From positions 1 through 13,023 of the forward strand of contig JAQCGA010000049.1 of the NCBI GenBank assembly GCA_027619145.1: 13,023 bases of DNA, given 5' to 3'. Shown one piece after another: positions 1 to 7,023 of this stretch. Numbering within the stretch: the stretch's first letter is position 1; every line of letters starts with the position of its first letter. Made by a program: the position numbers and the translations under genes. The DNA comes from a bacterium. GTDB taxonomy: Bacteria; Latescibacterota; UBA2968; GCA-2709665. Under the pieces are notes generated by a model that worked only from the letters and a program-made list of their open reading frames with translations, was not told where the DNA came from and did not search any database.

Positions 1-628
1 AGGGGAATGGGAAGTGGATCACTTGCCTATGGGGCAGGAAGGAATTGGGGAGTTCATTCGTGGCGGAGGATTACAAAAAAAAGATTTTACGGAAACAGGT
101 GTTGGCTGCATTCACTATGGTCAACTCTACACGCACTATGGCACGTACGCGAACAAGACTAAAACTTATGTCTCAAAAGAATTTGCCAAGAAAGCTCGTA
201 AAGCTAAATCAGGCGATTTAGTTATAGCTACAACAAGCGAGACCGATGAAGATGTCTGTAAGGCTGTTGCTTGGCTAGGGAGTGAAGAGATTGCAGTAAG
301 CAGCGATGCTTGCATTTATAGGCATAATTTAAACCCGAAATACGTTTCTTACTTCTTTCAAACAGAGCAATTTCAAAAACAAAAAAGGCAATACATTACT
401 GGTACAAAAGTACGGCGTGTGAATGCTGATAATTTGGCTAAGATATTAATGCCTATACCTTCGCAAGATGAGCAAGCCCGTATCGTCGCCATCCTTGATA
501 AATTCGACACCCTGACCCATTCCATCAGCGAAGGTTTGCCCCGCGAAATTGAACTACGCCAAAAGCAATACGAATACTACCGCGATTTGCTGTTGAGCTT
601 CCCCAAACCAGAAGAGGTAGCGGCATGA
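1..628 (+). CDS. hsdS: Type I restriction enzyme specificity subunit HsdS, 5'-truncated
   Basis: This is the C-terminal part of the DNA-recognition subunit of a type I restriction-modification enzyme. HsdS reads the bipartite target and joins HsdM and HsdR into one complex. The frame is open from base 2, so the true start lies upstream of the window; the GTG at 14 is only an internal valine. The visible part holds the second target-recognition domain, ending near the motif IPSQDEQARIVAILDKFD. The distal conserved helix follows, with SISEGLPREIELRQKQYEYY near the C-terminus. That ending is typical of type IC subunits such as EcoR124I, as I remember them. The TGA stop shares bases with the ATG of the next gene (ATGA at 625-628), which suggests translational coupling. 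The first target-recognition domain and hsdM should lie to the left. Confidence 0.93.
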   Translation, partial: GEWEVDHLPMGQEGIGEFIRGGGLQKKDFTETGVGCIHYGQLYTHYGTYANKTKTYVSKEFAKKARKAKSGDLVIATTSETDEDVCKAVAWLGSEEIAVSSDACIYRHNLNPKYVSYFFQTEQFQKQKRQYITGTKVRRVNADNLAKILMPIPSQDEQARIVAILDKFDTLTHSISEGLPREIELRQKQYEYYRDLLLSFPKPEEVAA

Positions 629-1674
629 GTGAAAGGAAGCAAGACCCGTTGTCCCATCAAGGGTCTGATGCGCTGCTGAAAGATCTCAAAACGCTGATAG
701 AGCAAGGGCAAAATCAGGCAGTCGCTGCTGTCAACAGCGCGATCACTGTGACCTATTGGCATGTCGGCAAACGCATCAACGAAGAGGTGCTGCAGGGTGA
801 ACGGGCGGAATACGGCAAGCAGGTGGTGATGTCACTGTCCGAGAAGCTGGTCGCCCTCTATGGCAAAAGCTTTGAGGCCAGAAATCTGCGGCGCATGATG
901 CAATTTGCGGAGGTTTTTCCCGATTTCGAGATTGTGTCACCGCTGGTGTCACAATTGAGCTGGACACATTTTACCATTCTGATGACCCTGCCAAGCCCTG
1001 AAGCTCGGATGTTTTATGCAAAACACGCGATTGAAGGAAAATGGAGCAAGCGGGAGCTGCAAAATCAGATGGAACGTAAAGCGTTCGAACGTGCGGAAAT
1101 CGCCGATACCAAGCTGGCTTTGGCGGAAGCGAATGATCTCGGCGGGAATTTTAAAGATCCTTATTTTCTGGATTTTCTCGGGCTGAAAGAAGGTTACCTG
1201 GAGAATGAACTGGAAAACGCCCTGCTCAAAGAGCTGGAGCTGTTCATTTTGGAATTGGGTAAAGGCTTTGCTTTTGTAGAGCGCCAAAAGCGCATGATTA
1301 TTGATGGCGAGGATTTTTATCTCGACCTGCTCTTCTTTCATCGCAAACTTAAGCGCCTGGTAGCGATAGAACTGAAAATCGACCGATTCAAAGCCGGTTT
1401 CAAAGGGCAGATGGAACTTTACCTGAACTGGCTCGATAAATACGAATGTCAGGAGGGTGAAGAAGCCCCGATTGGTCTGATTCTTTGTGCGGACGCGGGC
1501 ACTGAACAGGTGGAACTGCTCAACATGCAGAAAGACAACATTATGGTTGCAGAGTATTGGACAAATCTTCCGCCTAAAAAGCTGTTGGAAGAAAAACTGC
1601 ATAATGCACTTATTGAAGTACGCAAAAGGCTGGCGGAACGTAAGTTATTAGAGGGAGGTGGCGAATATAATTGA
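625..1674 (+). CDS. DUF1016/YhcG-type PD-(D/E)XK nuclease domain protein
   Basis: A 349-residue protein of the DUF1016 (YhcG) family. An N-terminal helical domain (about residues 15-150) contains the family-typical stretch TYWHVGKRI near 43-51 and later [12 protein letters not shown]-terminal nuclease fold (about 175-345) has D234 in [10 protein letters not shown] and E249-x-K251 in VAIELK. That is the D...ExK arrangement of PD-(D/E)XK enzymes, so the active site looks intact. Family members often sit beside or inside type I restriction loci, and their cellular role is poorly established. Here the gene lies between hsdS and hsdR. It overlaps hsdS by 4 bases and hsdR by 17, so it is part of the same operon. 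An accessory nuclease of the restriction system is an inference. The position recalls loci where another effector, such as the PrrC anticodon nuclease, is nested in a type IC operon, but there is no PrrC similarity. Confidence 0.9.
   Translation: MSERKQDPLSHQGSDALLKDLKTLIEQGQNQAVAAVNSAITVTYWHVGKRINEEVLQGERAEYGKQVVMSLSEKLVALYGKSFEARNLRRMMQFAEVFPDFEIVSPLVSQLSWTHFTILMTLPSPEARMFYAKHAIEGKWSKRELQNQMERKAFERAEIADTKLALAEANDLGGNFKDPYFLDFLGLKEGYLENELENALLKELELFILELGKGFAFVERQKRMIIDGEDFYLDLLFFHRKLKRLVAIELKIDRFKAGFKGQMELYLNWLDKYECQEGEEAPIGLILCADAGTEQVELLNMQKDNIMVAEYWTNLPPKKLLEEKLHNALIEVRKRLAERKLLEGGGEYN
1654..1660 (+). promoter_or_regulatory. Strong Shine-Dalgarno overlapping the assumed hsdR start
   Basis: GGAGGTG is a full-strength Shine-Dalgarno match, but the GTG used as the conventional hsdR start (1658) is inside it. 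In the hsdR frame, normal spacing from this site would point to the codons AAT, ATA or ATT at 1664-1672. None is a standard start, although ATT (1670) is used in rare cases such as infC. Ribosomes may instead arrive by coupling from the upstream gene, whose stop is at 1672-1674. Confidence 0.45.
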
Positions 1675-4600
1675 TTATAAACCCATCGCCGAATCCAAAA
1701 ACTTTATCGTTCTCGATAAATACACCAAGGAATGGCTGGTTGCGGAAAGCTACCAGAGCGAAGACGACTTAGAGCGGGAGTTGATTCGGGATTTAGTCAA
1801 TCAAGGCTATGAGTACCTGCCTGGTCTAAACAACCCTGATGCCATGTTGGCCAATGTGCGTGAGCAGTTGCAAGTGTTGAATAATGTACAGTTTGCCGAG
1901 GGTGAGTGGTTGCGCTTTGTAGAAACCTATCTGGATAAGCCCAGCGACGGCATCACCGATAAAACCCGCAAAGTGCACGATGACTATATCCACGATTTTG
2001 TCTTTGACGATGGCCGTATTCAGAACATCTACCTGCTCGATAAAAAGAACATTGCCCGCAATAAAGTGCAGGTGATCAAGCAGTTTGAACAAACCGGCAC
2101 TCACGCCAACCGCTACGATGTTACGATTTTGGTCAATGGCTTGCCACTGGTACAAATTGAACTGAAAAAACGCGGCGTGGCGATTCGCGAAGCCTTTAAT
2201 CAGGTACACCGCTACAGCAAAGAGAGTTTTAATGCGGAACACTCACTGTTTAGATATTTGCAGCTGTTTGTGATTTCCAACGGCACCGACAGCCGCTATT
2301 TTGCCAACACCACGGCGCGCAATAAAAACAGTTTCGACTTCACCATGAACTGGGCGAAGGCCGATAACAACCTGATCAAAGACATAAAAGACTTTACCGC
2401 GACCTTTTTCCAGAAAAACACCCTGCTCAATGTGCTGCTACATTATTCGGTGTTTGATGCCAGCGACACCTTATTGGTGATGCGCCCTTACCAGATTGCG
2501 GCCACCGAGCGTATGTTGTGGAAAATAAACAGCGCCTATCAAGCCAAAAACTGGAGCAAGCCTGAAAGCGGCGGCTTTATCTGGCATACCACCGGCTCCG
2601 GTAAAACCCTCACCAGCTTTAAGGCGGCACGCCTGGCAACGGAGTTGGATTTTATCGATAAGGTGTTTTTTGTGGTGGACAGGAAAGACCTGGACTACCA
2701 GACCATGAAAGAATACCAGCGCTTTTCACCCGACAGTGTGAATGGCTCTGACAGCACCGCTGGGCTTAAGCGCAATCTGGATAAAGACGACAACAAGATC
2801 ATCGTCACCACCATCCAGAAGCTCAACAACTTGATGAAAAGTGAAGGCGACCTGCCGGTATACAACAAGCAGGTGGTGTTTATTTTTGATGAATGCCATC
2901 GCAGCCAGTTTGGTGAGGCGCAGAAAAACCTGCAGAAAAAGTTCAAAAGGTTTTATCAGTTTGGTTTTACAGGCACGCCCATCTTCCCACAAAACGCCCT
3001 GGGCGCAGAGACCACCGCCAGCGTATTTGGCCGGGAGTTACATTCCTATGTGATTACCGATGCCATGCGCGATGAAAAGGTGCTCAAATTCAAGGTGGAC
3101 TACAACGATGTGCGCCCACAGTTCAAGGCGATTGAAACAGAACAGGATGAGCTTAAGCTCAACGCGGCAGAAAACAGGCAAGCCCTGTTGCACCCCGACC
3201 GGATTCGGGAAGTATCGCAGTACATCCTGAATAACTTCCGCCAAAAAACCCATCGCCTGCAAGCAGGTGGCAAGGGCTTTAATGCCATGTTTGCGGTTAG
3301 CAGTGTGGATGCGGCCAAGCTGTATTACGAGGCGTTCAGGCAGTTGCAGCAAGATACGGACAAGCCGCTGAGGGTTGCCACCATCTTTTCGTTTGCGGCC
3401 AATGAAGAACAGGATGCCGTGGGCGAGATTCCGGATGAAAGCTTTGATGTATCGGCCATGAACTCCAGCGCCAAGGAGTCTTTAAGCTCCGCCATTGCCG
3501 ACTATAACGCGGCGTTTAAAACCAATTATGGCGTGGACAGCAATGGCTTTCAAAACTACTATCGCGACCTGGCCAAGCGCGTGAAAAACCAGGATGTCGA
3601 CTTGTTGATCGTGGTGGGCATGTTTCTTACCGGCTTCGATGCGCCCACGCTGAATACCCTGTTTGTGGATAAAAACCTGCGCTATCACGGTTTAATCCAG
3701 GCCTATTCACGCACCAACCGCATCTATGATGCCACCAAAACCTTTGGCAATATCGTCACCTTCCGCGATCTGGAGAAAGCGACAGTCGATGCCATTACCC
3801 TGTTTGGTGATAAAAACACCAAAAACGTGGTGCTGGAAAAAAGCTACAAGGAATACATGGAAGGCTTTACCGATGTGGTTACCGGTGAAGCCCGGCGTGG
3901 TTTCATCGATGTGGTTGCAGAATTAGAGCAACGCTTTCCTAAACCTGATGAGATCGTATTGGAAAAGGACAAAAAAGACTTTGCGAAGTTGTTTGGTGAG
4001 TATTTGCGCGTAGAGAACGTGCTACAAAACTACGATGAATTTGCCAGCCTGAAGGCCTTGCAAGGCGTTGACATAAGCGATCCGGAGGTAGTTGAGGCCT
4101 TCAAGGCTGAACACTATTTAACGGATGCTGACCTGGCGGCACTACAAACCATCAGAGTCCCTGCTGAGCGGAAGATTCAGGATTACCGCTCAACCTATAA
4201 CGATATTCGTGATTGGCTGCGCCGTGAAAAGTCCACAGAAGAAAAAGAGAAATCCACCATTGATTGGGACGATGTGGTGTTTGAGGTGGACTTGCTTAAA
4301 TCGCAAGAGATAACCCTTGATTACATTCTTGAATTGATTTTTGAGCAAAACAAGAAGAATAAATCCAAGGGCGAATTGATCGAAGAAGTGCGCCGCTTGA
4401 TTCGTGCAAGCCTCGGTAACCGGGCAAAAGAAAGCCTGATTGTTGATTTCATTAACGAAACCAACCTGGATGAGATGGTTGATAAAGCCGGTATCATTGA
4501 TGAGTTCTTCAGCTTTGCACAAGCGGAGCAAGCCCGAGAAGCAGAAGAGCTGATTTGTTCAGAGGGCTTGAATGAAGATGCAGCCAAGCGCTATATCATT

Positions 4601-4765
4601 GCCTCACTGAAACGAGAGTACGCCAGCGAAAACGGTACTGAGTTAAATTCAGCACTACCCAAAATGAGCCCACTTAACCCAAAGTACAAAACCAAGAAGC
4701 AGAGTGTTTTCCAGAAAATCGCCGCGTTTGTTGAGAAATTCAAGGGCGTTGGTGGGCAGATTTAG
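1658..4765 (+). CDS. hsdR: Type I restriction enzyme endonuclease/translocase subunit HsdR (type IC, EcoR124I-like)
   Basis: The motor and nuclease subunit of a type I restriction enzyme. It translocates DNA using ATP and cuts when translocation is blocked. The N-terminal PD-(D/E)XK nuclease shows D154 and E168-L-K170 in [19 protein letters not shown]. These correspond to the D151/E165/K167 catalytic residues of EcoR124I. The SF2 helicase motor follows with Walker A TTGSGKT (311-317), Walker B DECH (411-414) and motif III-like FTGTP (437-441). Motif VI-like QAYSRTNR lies further on. At 1035 residues it is almost the length of EcoR124I HsdR (1038), and from memory long stretches agree closely, so type IC is a firm call. 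No frameshift or missing motif is seen. The GTG start is conventional but awkward because it lies inside the Shine-Dalgarno sequence. The gene overlaps the preceding nuclease gene by 17 bases. Confidence 0.97.
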   Translation: MANIIDYKPIAESKNFIVLDKYTKEWLVAESYQSEDDLERELIRDLVNQGYEYLPGLNNPDAMLANVREQLQVLNNVQFAEGEWLRFVETYLDKPSDGITDKTRKVHDDYIHDFVFDDGRIQNIYLLDKKNIARNKVQVIKQFEQTGTHANRYDVTILVNGLPLVQIELKKRGVAIREAFNQVHRYSKESFNAEHSLFRYLQLFVISNGTDSRYFANTTARNKNSFDFTMNWAKADNNLIKDIKDFTATFFQKNTLLNVLLHYSVFDASDTLLVMRPYQIAATERMLWKINSAYQAKNWSKPESGGFIWHTTGSGKTLTSFKAARLATELDFIDKVFFVVDRKDLDYQTMKEYQRFSPDSVNGSDSTAGLKRNLDKDDNKIIVTTIQKLNNLMKSEGDLPVYNKQVVFIFDECHRSQFGEAQKNLQKKFKRFYQFGFTGTPIFPQNALGAETTASVFGRELHSYVITDAMRDEKVLKFKVDYNDVRPQFKAIETEQDELKLNAAENRQALLHPDRIREVSQYILNNFRQKTHRLQAGGKGFNAMFAVSSVDAAKLYYEAFRQLQQDTDKPLRVATIFSFAANEEQDAVGEIPDESFDVSAMNSSAKESLSSAIADYNAAFKTNYGVDSNGFQNYYRDLAKRVKNQDVDLLIVVGMFLTGFDAPTLNTLFVDKNLRYHGLIQAYSRTNRIYDATKTFGNIVTFRDLEKATVDAITLFGDKNTKNVVLEKSYKEYMEGFTDVVTGEARRGFIDVVAELEQRFPKPDEIVLEKDKKDFAKLFGEYLRVENVLQNYDEFASLKALQGVDISDPEVVEAFKAEHYLTDADLAALQTIRVPAERKIQDYRSTYNDIRDWLRREKSTEEKEKSTIDWDDVVFEVDLLKSQEITLDYILELIFEQNKKNKSKGELIEEVRRLIRASLGNRAKESLIVDFINETNLDEMVDKAGIIDEFFSFAQAEQAREAEELICSEGLNEDAAKRYIIASLKREYASENGTELNSALPKMSPLNPKYKTKKQSVFQKIAAFVEKFKGVGGQI

Positions 4766-4802
4766 GCTTGCCTTCATGTTATTCAATGAGTAGTAGAAGC
4801 AT

Positions 4803-4874
4803 GCATAACAAGTTGCTGCACTCGGATAAATTACTCGCTGCGCTCCTACTTTACCGGTGAGCAAGGCGTTAGCC
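4803..4874 (+). other. attC-like integron recombination site (attC1)
   Basis: A 72-base imperfect palindrome, 38 bases after the hsdR stop. Left core GCATAAC (4803-4809) faces right core GTTAGCC (4868-4874). The left inner arm 4813-4825 (TTGCTGCACTCGG) pairs with CCGGTGAGCAA (4854-4864) over 11 bp, once G4818 and T4822 are left unpaired. Three mismatched bases (AAG against GGC) separate core from inner arm, as in the unpaired central spacer of attC sites. A 28-base terminal segment (4826-4853) joins the arms. Both core sites depart slightly from RYYYAAC/GTTRRRY. The two extrahelical bases spaced by three are the feature that marks attC and is hard to obtain by chance. Confidence 0.78.
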
Positions 4875-4907
4875 TTTTGATCTTCAAACACGTATTACAA
4901 ATAATAT

Positions 4908-5489
4908 ATGACCAGAAATGAATTGGAACACATTATACGAGCAGCAGGAGCAATTGCTGACGTAACAGAGATCATAATCCTGGGCAGTCAATCGATATTA
5001 GCCCAGTTTCCAGAGCTGTCGGAATATTTTCCTGAACCGATTGCTTCCGAAATGTCGTTTGTCGTTAAAAACCGAGGTATTTTATTTAGATCCATCGAAG
5101 CAGATATTATGGTAGCGGATTCGGCAGAAAAAACGGAGATGATTGAGGGCACCATAGGTGAACTTTCTGCATTTCATCATACGTTTGGATATTATGCACA
5201 AGGTGTGGACGAAACGACCTCAATTCTTCCCGCAGGCTGGAAGACCCGTCTTATAGAAATACGCAATGAAAATACACACGGCGTCTCGGGGCGTTGCTTG
5301 GAAGTACATGATCTTGTCATCTCTAAATTGTGTGCCGGTCGCAAAAAGGATATCGAATTTTTTCAAGCAGCTGTACGGCTTGGAATTCTTTCAGAAGAGA
5401 TACTGATACAAAGATTGGATGCAACCCAATTATCGGGTGAACAGCGAAAAACCATGAGGATGCGTATAGAACGAGGGTTTGTATTATGA
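4908..5489 (+). CDS. DUF6036-family nucleotidyltransferase, probable toxin-antitoxin or defence component
   Basis: A 193-residue protein that I recognise as DUF6036-like, a branch of the polymerase-beta nucleotidyltransferase fold. The N-terminal core has the glycine-serine motif ILGSQS (24-29) and the acidic metal-binding segment EADIMV (64-69). Family-typical stretches HHTFGYYAQGVD (90-101) and LPAGWKTRL (107-115) follow, then the helix HDLVISKLCAGRKKD (134-148). The C-terminal part is helical and basic. Such proteins are often encoded with a short partner, and that is the case here: the next gene starts in the overlapping ATGA. Transfer of a nucleotide to a protein or RNA is the expected chemistry, but the substrate is unknown. 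No Shine-Dalgarno sequence precedes the ATG. The region just upstream is AT-rich (ATAATAT), so leaderless expression or read-through from upstream is possible. It is probably cassette-borne. Confidence 0.8.
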   Translation: MTRNELEHIIRAAGAIADVTEIIILGSQSILAQFPELSEYFPEPIASEMSFVVKNRGILFRSIEADIMVADSAEKTEMIEGTIGELSAFHHTFGYYAQGVDETTSILPAGWKTRLIEIRNENTHGVSGRCLEVHDLVISKLCAGRKKDIEFFQAAVRLGILSEEILIQRLDATQLSGEQRKTMRMRIERGFVL

Positions 5490-5815
5490 ACAAACAGAAA
5501 CGATCGGATGAAAGATCCCTAGCACTTCATCGAATGATTGCAGAAAAACTCAGACACGCGCCCAACTTGTGGCAAGTTCCACAGGATAATATATCGAGAT
5601 GGAAAGAGAGAAATGGACATCTCCCACCCTCAATATGCGAATGGGAACACATTCTGAATACAAAAACGCATGAACAGATTTTGGCATTACTCGAAAGCGA
5701 GTCCGAGGAATCCGTTCGCCTCAGATCTTCAAGTCCTTTTACCGGTATATTAAGCGCAGACGAACGGGCAAAGATATTCGAATCATACGGGCAAAAATCG
5801 GTTGTGGTTGTATAG
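5486..5815 (+). CDS. Small partner protein of the DUF6036 nucleotidyltransferase
   Basis: A 109-residue hydrophilic protein with no membrane segment or signal peptide. It starts in the ATGA overlap with the nucleotidyltransferase gene, so the two are probably made in a fixed ratio. Visible features are the N-terminal RSLALHRMIAEKL helix (about 11-23), a tryptophan-containing segment with ISRWKERNG (about 36-44), an EWEHIL motif (about 52-57), and the C-terminal motif RLRSSSPFTGILSADERAKI (about 78-97). I recognise this last pattern from many short hypothetical proteins encoded beside DUF6036 genes. No biochemical role is known to me. By position and size it is the candidate antitoxin, or the regulator, of the pair; which of the two proteins is toxic cannot be read from sequence. 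Predicted cassette DNA ends 76 bases downstream. Confidence 0.75.
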   Translation: MNKQKRSDERSLALHRMIAEKLRHAPNLWQVPQDNISRWKERNGHLPPSICEWEHILNTKTHEQILALLESESEESVRLRSSSPFTGILSADERAKIFESYGQKSVVVV

Positions 5816-5841
5816 GAGTTATCTGAATGGTCAAACAGCAT

Positions 5842-5897
5842 GTTTAACCCTGCAATGCCGTCGGACGGCTACGCCGCCGCTGATTTTGGCGTTACGT
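5842..5897 (+). other. attC-like integron recombination site (attC2)
   Basis: A 56-base imperfect palindrome starting 27 bases after the small partner gene. Left core GTTTAAC (5842-5848) matches RYYYAAC exactly. Right core GTTACGT (5891-5897) has one departure from GTTRRRY. The inner arm AATGCCGTCGG (5854-5864) pairs with CCGCTGATT (5877-5885) with one mismatch, when G5857 and T5861 are left unpaired. This is the same G-N3-T spacing as in attC1. The core and inner arm are separated by a mostly unpaired spacer. The top of the stem closes through CGGC/GCCG (5866-5869 with 5873-5876) around a 3-base loop. The orientation is the same as attC1. Confidence 0.75.
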
Positions 5898-5916
5898 GAT
5901 GATTTCCGCGTTACGA
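5879..5916 (+). repeat. Imperfect 19-bp tandem duplication of the attC2 right arm
   Basis: Bases 5879-5897 and 5898-5916 match at 15 of 19 positions without gaps. Both contain TGATTT and end in GCGTTACG. The first copy is the inner arm and right core of attC2; the second gives an extra GTTACGA at 5910-5916. It may be a remnant of an earlier attC end or a replication slip. Chance cannot be excluded at this length. Confidence 0.4.
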
Positions 5917-6087
5917 ATACTGATGCCGGTCAGACAGTTGGTAGCATTGATTCTAGAAAATTCCCAACCTACAACTGCATCGTGGCCGTTGATTTGAACA
6001 TCTATAGCACCTGGGGCGACCTGCTCAACAAACGACGTAAGCTCATGGATTATAGAGTATGAAATGACAAAGAGGGAAACCACCCTT
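5898..6087. other. Gene-free stretch with an orphan minus-strand reading frame
   Basis: No gene is supported here. A minus-strand frame is open from within ywbE to a TAA at 5892-5894, inside the right core of attC2. Its last 50 or so residues look protein-like (for example HELTSFVEQVAPGAIDVQI), but no start or Shine-Dalgarno sequence fits and I do not recognise a family. A plus-strand frame across 5802-6062 runs through attC2 and has no credible composition. The stretch could be the tail of a broken gene truncated at the cassette boundary. Confidence 0.3.
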
Positions 6088-6279
6088 ATGAACGGCATAA
6101 AACGTGAACAGATAAAACCCGGATCACAGGTATCCATCGTATTAAAAAATGATCAACGATCTGGAAAACTCACGAAAGGCATTGTGAAAGACATTTTGAC
6201 GAAATCCCTGGTTCACCCTCACGGAATCAAAGTCCGTCTGGAAAGCGGCGAGGTTGGGCGCGTGAAAGAGATCATATAA
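6088..6279 (+). CDS. ywbE: YwbE-family small protein
   Basis: A 63-residue basic protein matching the YwbE (DUF2196) family. Recognisable features are the opening MNGIKREQIKPGSQVSIVLK, then KLTKGIVKDILTKS, HPHGIKVRLESGEVGRVKEI and a stop. The family is a small KOW/SH3-like beta-barrel protein of unknown function. The length matches family members if translation starts at the ATG at 6088. An in-frame ATG at 6064 would add eight residues not seen in the family, and the purine run AGAGGG (6071-6076) lies between the two ATGs, favouring 6088. It stands alone between the attC2 region and the mntA-hepT pair, and no attC site follows it, so it is not obviously a cassette gene. The 76 bases after it hold only a weak GCCCG/CGGGC stem and the mntA leader. 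Confidence 0.85.
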   Translation: MNGIKREQIKPGSQVSIVLKNDQRSGKLTKGIVKDILTKSLVHPHGIKVRLESGEVGRVKEII

Positions 6280-6355
6280 GGACCCAACGCCCGCTAAATG
6301 TGAAAACCGGGCATAAACGTATGGTTACTTATTCTTTTGAGCTGGAGCAGAGATA

Positions 6356-6655
6356 ATGGTTGATCTAAGTGCATATCAGTCCAAATTAACAGCGCTTTGC
6401 AACTCTCTCTCAGTGAAACGTCTGGAACTCGTGGGATCAGCCGCACGAGAAGACTTCCAGCCGGAGTCAAGTGACATAGATGTACTCATCGAATTCGAAG
6501 GAAACCATGCGCTCTTTGACCGGTATTTTGAACTCAAATTTGGTCTGGAGCGCATCCTGGGTAGAAAAGTCGATGTTATTCAACGTGGAGCAATTAAAAA
6601 TCCACACCTGCGCGCAACGCTTGAACGAGACAAGATCGCAATCTATGGAGCGTGA
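6356..6655 (+). CDS. mntA: MntA-type nucleotidyltransferase antitoxin
   Basis: A 99-residue minimal nucleotidyltransferase (MNT). The signature GSAAREDF (27-34) is followed by the metal-binding pair D40-I-D42 in SSDIDVLIEF, and a third acidic residue D72 in KVDVI. All three catalytic acids are therefore present. In characterised MntA/HepT pairs MntA is the antitoxin: it transfers AMP groups to a tyrosine of HepT and so silences the toxin. The start at 6356 is supported by GGAG at 6344-6347, eight bases upstream. The gene overlaps the HepT gene by 11 bases, the usual order for this module. It is unrelated at the motif level to the DUF6036 nucleotidyltransferase 870 bases upstream, although both share the same broad fold. 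Confidence 0.92.
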   Translation: MVDLSAYQSKLTALCNSLSVKRLELVGSAAREDFQPESSDIDVLIEFEGNHALFDRYFELKFGLERILGRKVDVIQRGAIKNPHLRATLERDKIAIYGA

Positions 6656-6983
6656 TACCAGAGCTTATTTACACGACATCCAGGAAGCCGGTGGACACAT
6701 ACAGGAATTCACCAGGGGAATGTCCGTGGAAGAGTATTGTAGAAACGAACTCGTCAAAGCCGCTGTCGAGCGTAAGTTCGCCGTCATAGGCGAAGCCCTT
6801 GTCCGACTTAGAGAGGACGATCCATCGCTCCTGAAACGAATCTCAGCCAGTGAAAAAATTATCGGATTCCGGAATGTGCTTGTTCATGGATATAACATCA
6901 TTGATGACCCAACGGTCTGGTCCGCTATTGAGACCAATCTGCCGACACTGCTTGAAGAAGTAAGAGCTTTGCAGGATGCCTGA
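6645..6983 (+). CDS. hepT: HepT-like (DUF86) ribonuclease toxin
   Basis: A 112-residue all-helical HEPN-domain protein of the DUF86/HepT family, the toxin of the MntA/HepT module. The catalytic RX4HXY motif is complete as R76-NVLV-H81-G-Y83 in FRNVLVHGYN. Y83 would be the residue modified by MntA. Family-typical segments also include YLHDIQEA near the N-terminus and AVERKFAVIGEAL (40-52). In studied examples HepT is an RNA-cleaving enzyme that is held inactive by polyAMPylation. The ATG at 6645 gives the family length; the same frame is open further upstream inside mntA, but that extension is not HepT-like. The 11-base overlap with mntA implies coupled translation. Both halves of the module look intact, so it is probably functional. 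It is the last gene before the composition of the window changes. Confidence 0.93.
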   Translation: MERDTRAYLHDIQEAGGHIQEFTRGMSVEEYCRNELVKAAVERKFAVIGEALVRLREDDPSLLKRISASEKIIGFRNVLVHGYNIIDDPTVWSAIETNLPTLLEEVRALQDA

Positions 6984-7023
6984 CGAAACGCTGTATCGTC
7001 TGCAGAAATGAAGAGGAGCCAGG

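Larger units (their letters stand above)
4869..5891 (+). mobile_element. Predicted integron gene cassette carrying a two-gene nucleotidyltransferase module
   Basis: The boundaries are the predicted G^TT crossover points of the two attC-like sites, giving a 1023-base unit. It has the standard cassette order: short leader, two overlapping genes on the + strand, then an attC site at the 3' end. The first gene has no visible Shine-Dalgarno sequence and starts about 40 bases after the left crossover, as is common in cassettes read from an outside promoter. No integrase is visible, so the unit belongs either to a nearby integron or to an integrase-less attC cluster. Whether the restriction genes to the left were themselves part of a cassette cannot be told; they would make it unusually long. 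Confidence 0.65.

Noticed and set aside
14..16. GTG at 14 as the start of hsdS
   Set aside because: The frame is open to the window edge, and the residues upstream of it (EWEV) continue the target-recognition domain; there is no Shine-Dalgarno sequence.
949..1602. A 217-codon minus-strand open frame
   Set aside because: It is antisense to the DUF1016 nuclease gene, with a phenylalanine- and glutamine-rich composition typical of shadow frames.
6285..6315. Weak GCCCG/CGGGC stem after ywbE as a terminator or third attC
   Set aside because: The stem is only 5 bp with a 14-base loop and no T-run, and there are no extrahelical bases or GTT core, so neither reading is supported.
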